A stretch of 64,000 bases of DNA from Mesostigma viride (Eukaryota; Streptophyta; Mesostigmatophyceae; Mesostigmatales; Mesostigmataceae), in assembly GCA_009746045.1 (NCBI GenBank), contig RPFO01000097.1:422582-486581 (forward strand), given 5' to 3'. Of this stretch, positions 1-10,229 are shown piece by piece (position 1 is the first letter of the stretch; the number at the start of each line of letters is the position of its first letter). The position numbers were made by a program, and so were the translations under genes. The notes beneath the pieces were generated by a model. It saw only the letters and a list, made by a program, of their open reading frames with translations. It had not been told where the DNA came from and made no database searches.

Positions 1-67
1 GAGATAGAGAAGAAGAGCGAGGGAGAGAGAGAGAGAGAGAGAGAAGAGCAAGGAGAGAGAGAGAGAG

Positions 68-108
<41 letters not shown>

Positions 109-305
109 GGAGGGAGGGAGGGAGGGAGGAGGAGGTGGGAGGGGGAGGGTAGGTGCGGAGGGGAGGGAGAGGGAGGGAGGGGAGAGGGAGAGGGAGAGAG
201 AGGGAGAGGGAGAGGGAGAGAGGAGAGGGGAGGGAGAGGGAGAGGGAGAGGCGAGAGGGAGAGGGAGAGGGAGACGGGAGAGGGAAGAGGGAGAGGGAGA
301 GGGAT
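1..305. repeat. GA/GGGA purine-rich low-complexity tract
   Basis: Nearly pure purine on the plus strand, made of (GA)n runs that grade into GGGA and GGGAGA units. No open reading frame or gene signal is visible. It ends abruptly near 305, where mixed sequence leading into the transposase-like gene begins. Confidence 0.95.
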
Positions 306-3300
306 GAGGAAGGCCAGGATTCAGTGAATTAAGTTGAACACCGGACGAAGCAGTCAATGGCGCAAAAGGGTTTTCGGAGATGAGAACAGAATCCAGCGCA
401 GCCTGAAGCCAAGGAAGTAAGCGGCCGGGAGATACTCGGAAATCAAGAGGGTTATTGGGGAATATTTGCTGACAGCGTTTGAAGCGGCTCAGGCGATGAC
501 TGAGGAGCGGGGCCGGCTTTCGACCAGATGATTGCTGGCTTTAACTCTAGGGCCGCTGAACTAGGTCACGGGAAGTATCATGAGGAGGCGAAAAAGCTTA
601 CATGAGCGGATGGCAGAACTGAACAGGTTCTGGGTGGCTCGGATTAACGGCTTTTTTGATGGTCTGACCAAAAGCGACGCAGACAGAGACGTCAGGATGG
701 TGCTGATGTCCCTTTACTGTGGTGACGACTTGGAGAAGGAGTTTTCGGCCGCGGAGTTGGGAACCTGACGGGGATGGACGCCAAGAAGATTCGCGGAATT
801 CGCGCGATACGAAGGCAGCAGAAGTTGGACTACCTCAGACACGCGCAGGCTCGCAAGGGGCGCCCTTTGCCGCAATTCGTGATTGACGCGATAGTGGACG
901 CGTGGATGCACGATGATGAGTCGCGCGCCTCCTCCCAGATGAAGGATGTCAAGCGCACTTACAGCAGGGAGGGTCGTGGCAATCACGGGGTGCTCGTCGC
1001 CGTTGAGGGAGCGCGCTATTACATGACCTCAAGGAGGACATGTACAATCACTTTCTCGAAAAGCATGCGTACTGGAACAAAGGAGTAACCAGTATGATAA
1101 GGACGTGGGCATTCACGTGGGCTACACGACCTTCTGCAAATACGCGCCCGATTGCATCAAGGGCAAGTGGAAGGAGAGGAACCTGTGCGCGTGTGAGAAG
1201 CACGTCACCATGCAGTCGGCCATGGGGGCGTGGACCAAGCACTCCAATGCGAACCACGGCAAGAACTGCAAGTGTGGCGCGGAGTGTGCGGGATGCTCCA
1301 AGTACAGAGAGCCGGACGGTACTTGCGGAATGTGGAAAGCCATTCACTCGACGGACTGGATCAAGCACTTTCACTGCCCGGTGTCCGCCGAGACTGACGG
1401 CAGGGATAACGGGCTGCGTGAAGGGGGCGGAATGGGCGGGGGATGGAAGAGGGGGAGGGGGAAGATGAATGGCGGGGCGGGACCTGGAAGACCTCGACAT
1501 TTCTGAGAGGCTGGTGGAGGACGAAGATGGGGTCCGAGGACGGAGAGGTTCACCGCATACTGAAGATGGCGTGTGTGGAGGGGTTCTGTCCTGAGGAATC
1601 ATGCGGCATCCATAATAACTGGGTGCAGTGTGATCGGGACAAGAATTCCACGGAGATTCTGAATTGGTTCAAGTTCGAGATGGTGGAGCAGACTGTGACC
1701 CGACGGGTGAATGTGAGTTGGTTTCGATTTTATTTCTCCGTTAATATGTTGTTGACTTTTTTTTTTGTGACCTATAGCTGCAGCGAGACCTTTGTGAGTT
1801 GCAGTTATCTTATCGAAATGCGATTTTATTGCAAATCGAAACTGTCTGCGGACCTTTGCGAAACAGGGCGAGACCGATGGCAGGGCGGCGAAGAAGGTGA
1901 AGCGGCCCGAGCAAGTCCAAATGAGGTCCACCCCAGCTGAGCTGCGGGACGAGATTCTTAAGATGTGGGACAAGTTCACCGTGCACTGCTTTACGGCCTG
2001 GTCGCAGGCGGATACAATCAAGGATCGGGAGAAGAATCTGAGAGAGGGGGACGTGCTCGTGCACGGCGACTGGGCCGAGAACTACGAAAGCAGCTACGTC
2101 CAACTGCAGTCGCAGTACTTCCACAAGCGCAGCCACATCCTGATGCCCATGATCGTGCGTTATCGGCTCAACGGCGAGCTGGAAAAGCGCGTCTTCTTTT
2201 TCCTGGGGATTCCAGTATCAAGCGGGGCGAGCGCGCACTCGTATACGCTCTTCGCAAGATTCTGGAAACCCTGCGGGTAGAAGTAGGGGTAGAGGTGCGA
2301 AACCTGTACATGTGCTCGGACAACTGCGCGGTGCAGTTTAAGTCCAGGTACGTGATTAACCAGATTAACGGTCTGCTCATGGGGGATCCCGACCTGCAGG
2401 CCTTTGAGTTCCACTACATGGGGGAGCAGCATGGGAAGGGGGAGGTGGATGGTCAAGGAGCGAAGTGCAAGTGCGTCTTGAGGGAAATGCAGAGGATTCC
2501 CGAAAACCAGCACATACTTGAGACCCACCAGCTAGTCGCCTACTTGAACCAGAACTGGCAGGGCGGCAAGACATCGAGCAGGGAGTCGGCCCGCGCGCGG
2601 GCCGAGAACGTCACTCGCCACTTCTTCCTTTTACCCCCGGTACGGAATTGTGTGTTATTTCAGGTTTAAGACGTCAACTGCCGCTGTTCTATAAAAATTC
2701 AAACCCAATAAAGGTATCTCTGCAGAGAGACCCTATATACTGTCAATGGGTTGCTTTTCTTTTAGGTATGAAATTTCGCTTGTTCTATCGGTATGAAGGG
2801 TCTCTCTGCAGCTATACCCTGTGTCGAATTTCGATCACTTGATATCTTGTCGTACGTTGTTATTATGATTCGAATGGGGTCTCTCTGCAGCTATACCCTG
2901 TGTCGAATTTCGATCACTTAATATCTTGTCGTACGTTGTTATTATGATTCGAATGGGGTCTCTCTGCAGCTATACCCTGTGTCGAATTTTGATCACTTGA
3001 TGTCTTGTCGTTATTTTTTTTTTTGTAAGGGGTCTCTCTGCAGCTATACCCTGTTTTATTGATTTTTGGTCAATTTTGCTAACTTGAACGGTATTCTTTT
3101 TGCCCTAACTATTTGATGACAGGACGTCGAGTCCGGCCGACGCGCGGAGGTGGAGGAGGTGCCTGGCATCAAGAAGGCGCATTGGTGGCGACTGGACAAG
3201 TCCGACCCTGGCCTTTTGATGATTAGGCGCTATTCCTGCTACTGTCCGCCTGTTTGGCTGGGCGGTTTGAGGGATGTCTAAGCGAGTGGTCGTTTATCAT

Positions 3301-3867
3301 CGAGTTCAATGATGCAGGAAGCTCGATGAAAACTGTCCGTTTGCTGCCACCGAGCCAGCCCAACCCTCCGGTTCGCATGGTGACGCGGGGGAGCAGCTGA
3401 AGGACAAGCGGGAGGCGATGGGCCGGCAGATGAGACTCCACGACTATGTGGCAGTTCCATCGGACAAGGACACGGATCACGATCCCATCCACCCGTTCTG
3501 GTTGGCTGAGGTTGTAAGCGAAGCCGGGCCGATCGTGTTAGACGAGAACTTCGAGAGGTGGGTCGAGGGCCGGAACGGACGGGAGAAGGAGCTGTTCCTC
3601 GCCGGGAACGGCATTCTTCCCGTTCGGATTTGGAAGCGGGATAAGCATGACCCCCTGCATTTCACGCTCAACGTTGAGGATTGGCCACCGTCACGCCAGC
3701 CCGAGCTTGTGAATTGCTATCTCTGCGTCGCTCCGGCTCTCCGTCTAGAAGCACGCGTGCGCAGCGACGGAATGTGTGCCGACATCAGGATGAGCAAGGA
3801 GCTCGACAAGTGGCTTACTGCGCTGGTGATCAAGGATGAAGCCCCGGAGGGGCCGGCACCGACTTAA
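306..3867 (+). pseudogene. DDE-type transposase-like gene, frameshifted and intron-containing
   Basis: Consecutive open segments (580-768, 774-1088, 1105-1506, 1516-1712, 1807-2207, 2206-2640, 3123-3246, 3247-3406, 3418-3867) read as one decayed protein. The first half has a Cys/His-rich region at 1120-1500 (motifs such as CACEKH and CKCGAECAGC). The core has an Asp in HGDWAENY (about 2055-2080), an Asp in CSDN (about 2312-2322) and an acidic residue in HGKGEVDG (about 2427-2450). Their order and spacing resemble a DDE/RNase H-fold transposase. After an intron a CYC segment and a FWLAEV segment follow, like the tails of such proteins. Frame changes occur near 770, 1100, 1890, 2207, 3247 and 3406. 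They may be decay or assembly error. Likely introns are about 1713-1804 and 2639-3122. The superfamily was not identified. No flanking inverted repeats were found. Confidence 0.6.
2799..3069. repeat. 79-bp tandem repeat in transposase-like gene intron
   Basis: Units starting GGTCTCTCTGCAG begin at 2799, 2878, 2957 and 3031. The spacings are 79, 79 and 74 bp. The first two full units are almost identical, and the last is truncated. A related GGGGTCTC...GCTGCGG word recurs at about 3879, after the gene, so the unit may derive from an element terminus or a regulatory segment. The array lies inside the inferred intron 2639-3122. Confidence 0.85.
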
Positions 3868-4153
3868 ACAAGAAATTGGGGTCTCGCTGCGGGTAGACGA
3901 CGCCCTAGTTTCGGCTTGTATTATATCTTTAGAGTGGGGCTTCAGTAGGGTGTAAAAAGGTGGCCGCATATATTGTATATTTTTTCGAGATCTTTCTGAG
4001 GTCAAGTTTAAGGGTAGTTGATAATTTTTTGCGGCCTTCAATTAACAGTTATTTTTACTGCAACATAATTTTATGCTGTATATTTAAATAATGATAAGGA
4101 TTTCGATATTTTTTTGCACAATCTATTCGACATTTGTTTCTGCATGTCGAGAA
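3868..4153. other. AT-rich spacer without recognisable gene
   Basis: Sequence downstream of the transposase-like gene becomes AT-rich, with runs of T and A. No coding signal longer than background was seen. Confidence 0.6.
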
Positions 4154-4370
4154 TTTATTGCTCCACCCCCACAAAAAAAATCGTTCCGGAACTGTTCGAA
4201 GCGAATAGCACTGACAGGATTCGAACCCGGGTCCACCTTAATGTTCGGAGTGAGGTAGGCCAGCCATCATGTTCCGCACTCAAATCTGGCTCGGGTCCGA
4301 TCCCTCCTGGGCATTGCTCTTCGCTTCGAACAGCTCCGGAACAAGTTAGGTGTGGGGTTGGAGCAATAAA
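4154..4370. mobile_element. Fold-back (inverted-repeat) element with tRNA B-box-like words
   Basis: The left end TTTATTGCTCCACCCCCAC and the reverse complement of the right end TTTATTGCTCCAACCCCAC match. The similarity continues through CTGTTCGAAGCGAA in both arms (about 4195-4210 and 4320-4335). The arms are imperfect and about 70 bp each, with a divergent centre. Each arm contains a word like the tRNA T-arm/B-box: on the minus strand GGGTTCGAATCC near 4218-4229, and in the right arm GGGTCCGATCCC. No complete cloverleaf with an A-box could be drawn. It could be a MITE or a tRNA-derived SINE dimer. Confidence 0.55.
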
Positions 4371-4691
4371 TACTTATTTGCCGGGCGCAGTTGTCATTCC
4401 GCCTAGTACAATTGCGTCACTAGTACAATTTTTGTCTGGGTACGGTACGAACCAATAACGCAATATTTAGTATCTAATCGCCGCTGCTCTTGCTGAATTT
4501 TATCCGGAAGCTGAAAAAGGTGTCCGGTGAAGCGAATACTAGTGACTGGTGGTCGTGCCCTTCCATTACTCCTTATCGACAAATTTTGGGTTCTACCTGC
4601 AGTTATAACCCTTGCGCGTCTGGCTGTCGGGGTCACCAATTTCCTGTCGATTGCAAGCAGCCAACCTTGCCGAAATTTAACACTGTCACAA

Positions 4692-5129
4692 ATGGAGCAG
4701 AGCAATATTTTCGGTTCTCAGCATACCTATGTGATGGTCGACAAAAATGAGCACGCTGCAAACATCAGAATTGATGTAGAGTTGCTCGGACCTTCTGCAC
4801 AGTGGGGTGCAGGTGTCATTGCGTTCGGCAATGGCATGATCGATCTGGTGCCACCCGATTCAGATTTGAACCCTGCTTACCAATGCGTGCCTGACAATCA
4901 GGCGAGAGTGGTGGTGGAGAGCACGGAAATTCCGGGCTCTCCCAATGTATCAATGATGCGCCTGAGGGCCGAGGCCCAGCAGGAGTTCCTGGCTGCTGCG
5001 GAGAACGGCGGGGCCAAGTGGAACACCAAAATGTATACAGGCGAGCCTCCCAACTACAGGGGAGACCAGTACCAGGGAGTGTACTCCTTCGGCGATTTTG
5101 ACATCGACGGATGGGGCACCTTTTTCTAG
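4692..5129 (+). CDS. Unidentified small protein (about 145 aa) or terminal exon
   Basis: The reading frame is open from 4527, but the compositionally protein-like part starts at the Met at 4692 (MEQSNIFGSQHTYVMVDKNE) and runs to a TAG at 5127-5129. It is hydrophilic to mixed, with no signal peptide or membrane helix, and ends in an aromatic/Asp-rich tail (FGDFDIDGWGTFF). A polyadenylation-type AATAAA lies about 90 bp downstream at 5218-5223, which supports a real 3' end. The frame upstream of 4692 could instead be an exon with an acceptor inside. I do not recognise the family. Lying between two mobile elements, it may belong to one of them. Confidence 0.45.
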   Translation: MEQSNIFGSQHTYVMVDKNEHAANIRIDVELLGPSAQWGAGVIAFGNGMIDLVPPDSDLNPAYQCVPDNQARVVVESTEIPGSPNVSMMRLRAEAQQEFLAAAENGGAKWNTKMYTGEPPNYRGDQYQGVYSFGDFDIDGWGTFF

Positions 5130-5217
5130 GCGCAATGCCTAAGTTGTCAAATACTCCGACAATGTCAAAATTGCGAATGATAAAATTACGGACATGTGCA
5201 CATATATGTACTGATTC

Positions 5218-5223
5218 AATAAA
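5218..5223 (+). terminator. AATAAA polyadenylation-type signal
   Basis: AATAAA sits about 90 bp downstream of the stop at 5129 and is followed by a T-rich segment. It is the only such signal nearby in the sense orientation, so it probably marks the 3' end of the small ORF's transcript. Confidence 0.4.
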
Positions 5224-5579
5224 AACTTTCGGCAATTTTGTTCCGGCATTGATAATCAATAGCTGCTAGCAAGCCAAGGACTTCAAAAGTGGCAATAGAT
5301 CGATGTAGGTCGTCGATAAACTTGTCTAGTCGTCATATTTCGGTCGCAAAATTCGTGCGTGGCCTGCAGGCATCGGACAAAGTGCACGCAACAGCAGGAG
5401 TCGGTTGAGTTCGAAGCACGGCAGACACAAAATTTCGGCGCAAAGTCCGTCGGGCGAAAAATTCGCTCGGCTGCCAAATTTTCGGCAAGAATTTCGGCGC
5501 AATGTCCGGTTTTCGGACGATTGAAATTAGCGTTTTTTTCTTGCAAAAATCTACCCCATTCCGCGTGGGACCACCCAGC
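5224..5579. other. Spacer with no gene seen
   Basis: Short recurring words (TTCGGCGCAA, AAATTTTCGG) appear on both strands, but no coding similarity was recognised. It ends where the truncated retrotransposon begins. Confidence 0.5.
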
Positions 5580-5584
5580 ATCTG

Positions 5585-6190
5585 TTGAAAGGAGCTCAGT
5601 TTTCTGTGGCTAGCAGTGCTACTGATGGGCTAGGGCAAGAGTCTATCACATTGATGACTGACCACAGGCCCTTGGTGCATGTGCTAGAACAGAGTAGGAT
5701 GAGTAAGAGGATGGCTGGGTGGATGGAGTACCTAGGGGGATTCTATCCTTTCTCTGTGCAGTATGTCCAGGCTCACAGAATGTGGTGCCAGACGCCCTCT
5801 CTAGGAGAAGGGATCTGATGGGAACATTTCACGAGGATCTGGATATTTGTGCTGCCATGATTTCTGTGGTAGAGTGTGGTGCTGTCACAAGGGCACAGGC
5901 AGCTAACCAGCAAACCTCCAAGCTGAGTCTACCCCCTGTAGAGGCTAGCTTTAGTCACGAGATGCTCATTGACCAGGGCTCTGTCCAGGGTCGACAGGCG
6001 TCCAGGGTGGGGATCAGTCACTGCAGGGCAGTCTTAGGGAGGGTCCTGATGGTAGCCAGCCCACTCTCACAACACAATCAAGCACAGAGAGTCCTAGGAG
6101 GGGGAGGGGACGGCCCAGGAAGTGGATACTGGAGCCAGGGATGCTGTCCAAATCTAGAGGATTGGCAGCTGAGATCATTAGGGGAAGTCA
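5585..6190 (+). pseudogene. Gypsy RNase H / pol connector remnant
   Basis: The segment 5585-5817 contains ITLMTDHRPL, the gypsy RNase H strand with the catalytic Asp, then an aromatic-rich stretch. One frame change near 5770 moves to the frame containing PGSQNVVPDALSRR, the conserved end of gypsy RNase H. That frame then continues as a low-similarity linker to about 6190. The upstream reverse transcriptase is missing. The frameshift and truncation make it non-functional. Confidence 0.8.
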
Positions 6191-6199
6191 CGTACACCT

Positions 6200-7881
6200 G
6201 TGGCTGATGTTCTGTCATCCAAGCATCTAGTCACTAGTCACCTGCAGGAGGGTGAGGTGCTGCAGCTGCAGCCCTTAGGACCTGGCAAACAGCTAGTCCT
6301 GCCTAACCCTATGAGTATTGCCCTGCTGGACGTGATTAAGGCCTTCACTAAAACTGAGGACCTGGCCACTAAGGCCATTCAGGAAGGAAGCTTTGGTAAC
6401 AGGCCTGTGGAGTACTGGGAGGGAGTCCTTTATGTCCACACCCAGGATGCAGATCATGTAGTGACCAGGAAGGTCTATGTGCCAGAAATGGCCATTCCCA
6501 CTGTGTTGCATTGCTTCCATGACGACGTGACTGCGTGTCATCCTGGGTATGCTAAGCTTCTCCATGAAGTACAAGAGAGGTTTTGGTGGCCTGGCATGTT
6601 TCGTGATGTCAAAGCCTATGTGGCTTCCTGTGACTCATGCCAAAGGAATAAGGTTAGGACTCAGGCTGTGCCCACCTTTCCTATGGCAATGCCTATTCCC
6701 TCCGACCCTGGATCAGTGTGACCATGGACTTCATTTGTGGCTTGCCTGTTTCTGATGCTGGCAATGACAGGATACTGGTGGTGATGGACAGGCTGTCTAG
6801 AATGTGCCATCTCATCCCCTGCAATGCCCATCTCACAGCTGCCCAGTGTGTAGAGTTGTTCATGAAGGAGGTGTACAGACTGCATGGCATGCCACGTGTA
6901 ATCATCACTGACCAGGATCCCTTGTGGATGTCTGGGTTCTGGAAGTCCTTCTTTGACATCCTGGACACTAAGTTGGCCTTTGGAGTAGCATACAGGTGTG
7001 CCAGCACGGGGGCTGTGGAGAGGCTGAACCGTATTGTACGGGAATGCCAGAAGCACTATTGTACCCATGATAACAAGGAATGGGACAAGAAACTTCCCTT
7101 CATAGAGTTTGCCATCAACAACTCACCCCTGGCTCCTCACCAAATGTCTCCATTTGTCATTTGCCATGGCCAGTGCCCCTTGACTCCATTTGACCTAGAG
7201 TTACCTGACAGGGATGCTGAAGGCCCCTTCAGAAGACGCCTAACCTCTATCCACCAGCTGATAGCATCCTTCCAGGAAGCTCACAGTATGGTTGCTGCTC
7301 AGATGTTGCATGCACAGGACAAGTATTTAAACAATGCTTGGCAACAGATGTTGGCTACACACACCTTTGTGGCTCCTGGTGACCTGGTGCTCTTGGAGGC
7401 TAATCGTGTGCTACCTGAAAAGGAGCAATGCAGGAAACTGCAACCCTTGTGGTTGGGACCTTACCCTGTCCTGGACACCTTCCACTATGGAACTGTAGTT
7501 CAAGTCCAGGTGCCTTCCCACTGGAGGCTTAAAACTAATGTGTTTCACCTGGCCCAACTCAAGCTGTATAAACGCAACACCTTGCAGGGACGCCTTTCTG
7601 CTCCATTACCATATGAGCTGGATACTGAGGGGGAGAGGATATATGAAGTGGAGCAGCTGGTGGCTCACAGAGTCAAAGGAAAGGGTAGGACCAAGCAGCT
7701 GCAGTTTAAGGTGCACTGGAAAGGAGAGTTAGAGTCTACTGCCACATGGCTGTGGTTGTCTGACTTAACTCACTGCCATGAGGTGGTCCAGGAGTATTGC
7801 CAACAGAAGGGGCTCACTCTTCCTTCTTGGTATACTGAGGTGGTGAAAACCACTGCTCCCCTTCCTATATCTCAGGACTAA
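6200..7881 (+). pseudogene. Gypsy integrase with chromodomain (one frameshift)
   Basis: The first frame (6200-6718) carries the HHCC zinc-binding module: His residues in HCFHDD and CHPG, then CDSC (about 6510-6650). Just before the core it shifts frame at about 6700-6718. The second frame (6718-7881) has the catalytic core with Asp in MDFI, Asp in TDQDP and Glu in AVERLNR, followed by the conserved IEFAINNS region. A chromodomain-like tail follows (YEVEQLVAHRVKG ... FKVHWKG, about 7640-7740). The single frameshift is the only obvious lesion. The stop is TAA at 7879-7881, and the next ORF opens in the same frame four bases later. Confidence 0.85.
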
Positions 7882-7884
7882 CGA

Positions 7885-9054
7885 ATGGTTTCTTCGTGCA
7901 TGCTGTGTGGTCCCAGATGTCCAGAGGAGGAGTTCACGTACCCCAACTTGGGCCTGGGCGTCACCACGGAGGAAGGGGTCACGGGTATGCTTCCAGAGGC
8001 CCCCATCCCCATGAGTTATGTGGAATCCCTGTTTGACAATATTGTCAGGCGTGACCTTAGGAGGGGTCAGCAGATGGATGCCATTAATAAGCTCTTGCAT
8101 TCAGTGATCTCCAAGCAGGATAAGCTCCAGGAGCTTCTTCAGGGGTTGTCCTTGTCCCAGCCCCAGATGGGGAGTGGTGTTAACATAGCTCTCAGCTCCA
8201 GCAGCACTCCCATCATTCAGATTCCTCGTCATGTGGTACCTGTCAAGAATGTGGTGGCCTATGTGGATCACAGGAAGTGCACGGGACCTTGTGAGCATTG
8301 TGAGACGCTGGCCAAGGCATTGGCTGCCCTTAACAGGGAGGAGGGGGAAGTGAGCCCTGAGGGTTATGTGGAGGAGGTCTTGTCTCAGTTGCACACCAGC
8401 CTGTACGAGATTGGCTCTCCTTTTGTGGCCCACCTGTTGCACAGGATGTTCACCTTGACTCCAGGACCTGAGATTGACATGAGACCTGCAGAGGGGCAGG
8501 ATATGTTGACCATCTTGCCTGAGGCTTTGAAGGGAGCCTTCACGCAGTTCAAGCCAGTGAGCATGGGTGAGGCCTCCTACATGGAGTTGTTGGAGTTGTC
8601 AGTTCAGCAGGGGGACTTTGACTTGGCTCCTTCTTCTTCCAGCTCGGTCAAGGGGTGTTTTCCTTTGGAGACATCCAACCTTTTCTGCAGCCCAGGGTTG
8701 CCTAAGTACACCATGGAGCTCAAGGTTCGTCTGACCCCATTGAGGGTGATAGGTGCTAAGTGGTCAGTGGTCAAGACCTTTCTCCAGTTCTGGTGGGCGT
8801 ACAGGTCATGGGTGAGCAGGCACAGGACGTCTTCTACTTGGGTGATGGATCCTGAGAGCCAGTCTGTGGTGCTTCTCTCCTACCCAGGGACATGCCTGCG
8901 TTATGTGGCTCAGATGGCAGCAGGGGCTGCTGAGACGTGCATGGTGCTGCAGGTCAGCAGGAACTGGCCAGAATTGGTTCACAGGGTGGAGCAGTTTCCC
9001 TTGTTTGGGATCAAGGGCAAGGATGGTGTGAATGGGGATTGGTATAGCCTGTGA
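7885..9054 (+). CDS. Retrotransposon extra ORF after pol (389 aa, unknown function)
   Basis: Intact ORF in the same frame as pol, separated from it only by one TAA and one CGA codon. The N-terminal part has a heptad-like stretch (about residues 40-90, DNIVRRDLRRGQQMDAINKL). A small Cys cluster CTGPCEHC follows (about residue 132), then a Ser-rich linker and a Trp-rich C-terminal block (FLQFWWAYRSW). A homologous C-terminal portion survives in element 2 (18292-19105) at high identity. It is therefore a family component and not a chance ORF. It is not recognisable as envelope, gag or a known accessory domain. Without a signal peptide or membrane segment, an envelope role is unlikely. Confidence 0.75.
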   Translation: MVSSCMLCGPRCPEEEFTYPNLGLGVTTEEGVTGMLPEAPIPMSYVESLFDNIVRRDLRRGQQMDAINKLLHSVISKQDKLQELLQGLSLSQPQMGSGVNIALSSSSTPIIQIPRHVVPVKNVVAYVDHRKCTGPCEHCETLAKALAALNREEGEVSPEGYVEEVLSQLHTSLYEIGSPFVAHLLHRMFTLTPGPEIDMRPAEGQDMLTILPEALKGAFTQFKPVSMGEASYMELLELSVQQGDFDLAPSSSSSVKGCFPLETSNLFCSPGLPKYTMELKVRLTPLRVIGAKWSVVKTFLQFWWAYRSWVSRHRTSSTWVMDPESQSVVLLSYPGTCLRYVAQMAAGAAETCMVLQVSRNWPELVHRVEQFPLFGIKGKDGVNGDWYSL

Positions 9055-9434
9055 AGAACAGAGCTGAGAAGGAAGAGGATGGGGAAGGATGATGGAAGAG
9101 CATGGAAGGTGCTTTGGATTGTGGTGTGAGGGGGGATTCCAGGATGGATGATGGGGGGGGAGCTCCAGTCCAGTTCTGATGTTCCAGTCCAGAGTTCCAG
9201 GTTCCAGGATGCTGAATGGAAGACCTTGATGTGTTTATCTGGACTTATAGTAGATAAGGTAGTGACTTGTCTGCTGTAGAGACCTGTGACTAGATGTTTA
9301 TGAGATAGGAGGCCCTGTTTCCAGGGATGTAAAAACCCATCTGCTTTTCCCAAGAGATGGTGGATTTCCATAGCAATGTGTTCAATGTTCCTCTGCCTTC
9401 AAGAGTTGGCTATTGGACCTGGGAGGTCCAGTTC

Positions 9435-9447
9435 TGAGGGGGAGATA
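9435..9447 (+). promoter_or_regulatory. Polypurine tract of element 1
   Basis: A purine run (GAGGGGGAGATA) ends directly at the LTR start TGTAACAAGC. The equivalent tract is present before the 3' LTR of element 2. This is the expected position for plus-strand priming in reverse transcription. Confidence 0.75.
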
Positions 9448-10227
9448 TGTAACAAGCAAAAATGACTTTGTTGTTACATCCTTTGTTTTGTGAATGTTTG
9501 GCTTTTATTCGAGGACTTTTGGATCAGTATTGAGAAAGTTATGAGGTTTCTAAGACGACGGTACTTGGAGCTGATACTTTGTCAACCAACTGATAGGAAC
9601 CCTCATTGGTCGTGGCCTGATCCACGTAGGGTTGTAGTTTGTTGGTTGGTACTACTGATAGGAGCCCTCATTGGTCGTGGCCTGATCCACGTGGGGTTGT
9701 AGTTTGTTGGTTAGTACTAGTGAGTCTTAAATGCTCCTTTGGGACTTCAGTGCTTACGACAGATTTAGGATCTCATGGGAAGATTCTGCCAGGCTGTGTG
9801 TGGTGTTGTTCTGTTTTGTGTGATCAGGATGGATACGAAGATCTTGTATAGAATTCCATGTTTCTGATTGGTTCTCTTCAGGCTAAGGTTGGAGCAAGTT
9901 CGACCAACACGTTGATATCAAGGACGTGGGGTCGCCATTGTTGTTTGAGCGTTGGTTTGATCCATCATGGTATAATAAAGCTTGTCTTTGTTGTCCACTC
10001 ATAAAACCCTTGGCGATAGACGTCTTTCAGTTCCACAGAGGTCGTCTATACACGAGCTTGTCTTTGTGTCTACAAGGGGTTGTGATTCCCTAAATCACGG
10101 GCTGTGGAATTTCCATCTCAACGTTGCTCGGATACTTGAAGTTCTGCAACTCAAGAAAGCAACCCAGGTAAAAGATCTTTCATATTGGACTGTGGATGAT
10201 GTTGATGATCATTTTTTAGTCGTTACA
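9448..10227 (+). repeat. 3' LTR of element 1 (780 bp)
   Basis: Starts TGTAACAAGC and ends CGTTACA, with short inverted ends TGTAAC/GTTACA. It has the same length as the LTRs at 12137-12916 and 19465-20244 but differs from them at more sites, so it is the older insertion. It contains an internal near-duplicate of about 66 bp: CCCTCATTGGTCGTGGCCTG occurs at 9600 and 9666. It also has a possible AATAAA at 9973-9978. Confidence 0.9.
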
Positions 10228-10229
10228 GG

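Larger units (their letters stand above)
5580..10227 (+). mobile_element. Ty3/gypsy chromovirus element 1, 5'-truncated
   Basis: In order: the C-terminal RNase H part of pol, the integrase zinc-binding and catalytic domains, a chromodomain-like tail, an additional ORF, a 3' non-coding segment with a polypurine tract (about 9435-9447) and a 780-bp 3' LTR (9448-10227). gag, protease and most of the reverse transcriptase are absent, so the element is truncated near 5580. The LTR is the same family as the two LTRs of the element at 12137-20244 but more diverged from them. The order RT/RNase H - integrase - chromodomain is diagnostic of Ty3/gypsy chromoviruses. Confidence 0.9.

Noticed and set aside
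1048-1602. Minus-strand ORF of 184 residues
   Set aside because: Antisense shadow of the Cys-rich transposase-like segment. Its Pro/Ser-rich composition fits an antisense artefact.
4195-4235. tRNA gene on the minus strand
   Set aside because: A B-box-like T-arm word is present, but no matching acceptor stem, D-arm or A-box could be drawn.
7879-7881. TAA reassigned as a sense codon
   Set aside because: The exporter ends with TAA exactly at the expected EXS C-terminus, so TAA acts as a stop here. Readthrough remains possible but reassignment is not supported.
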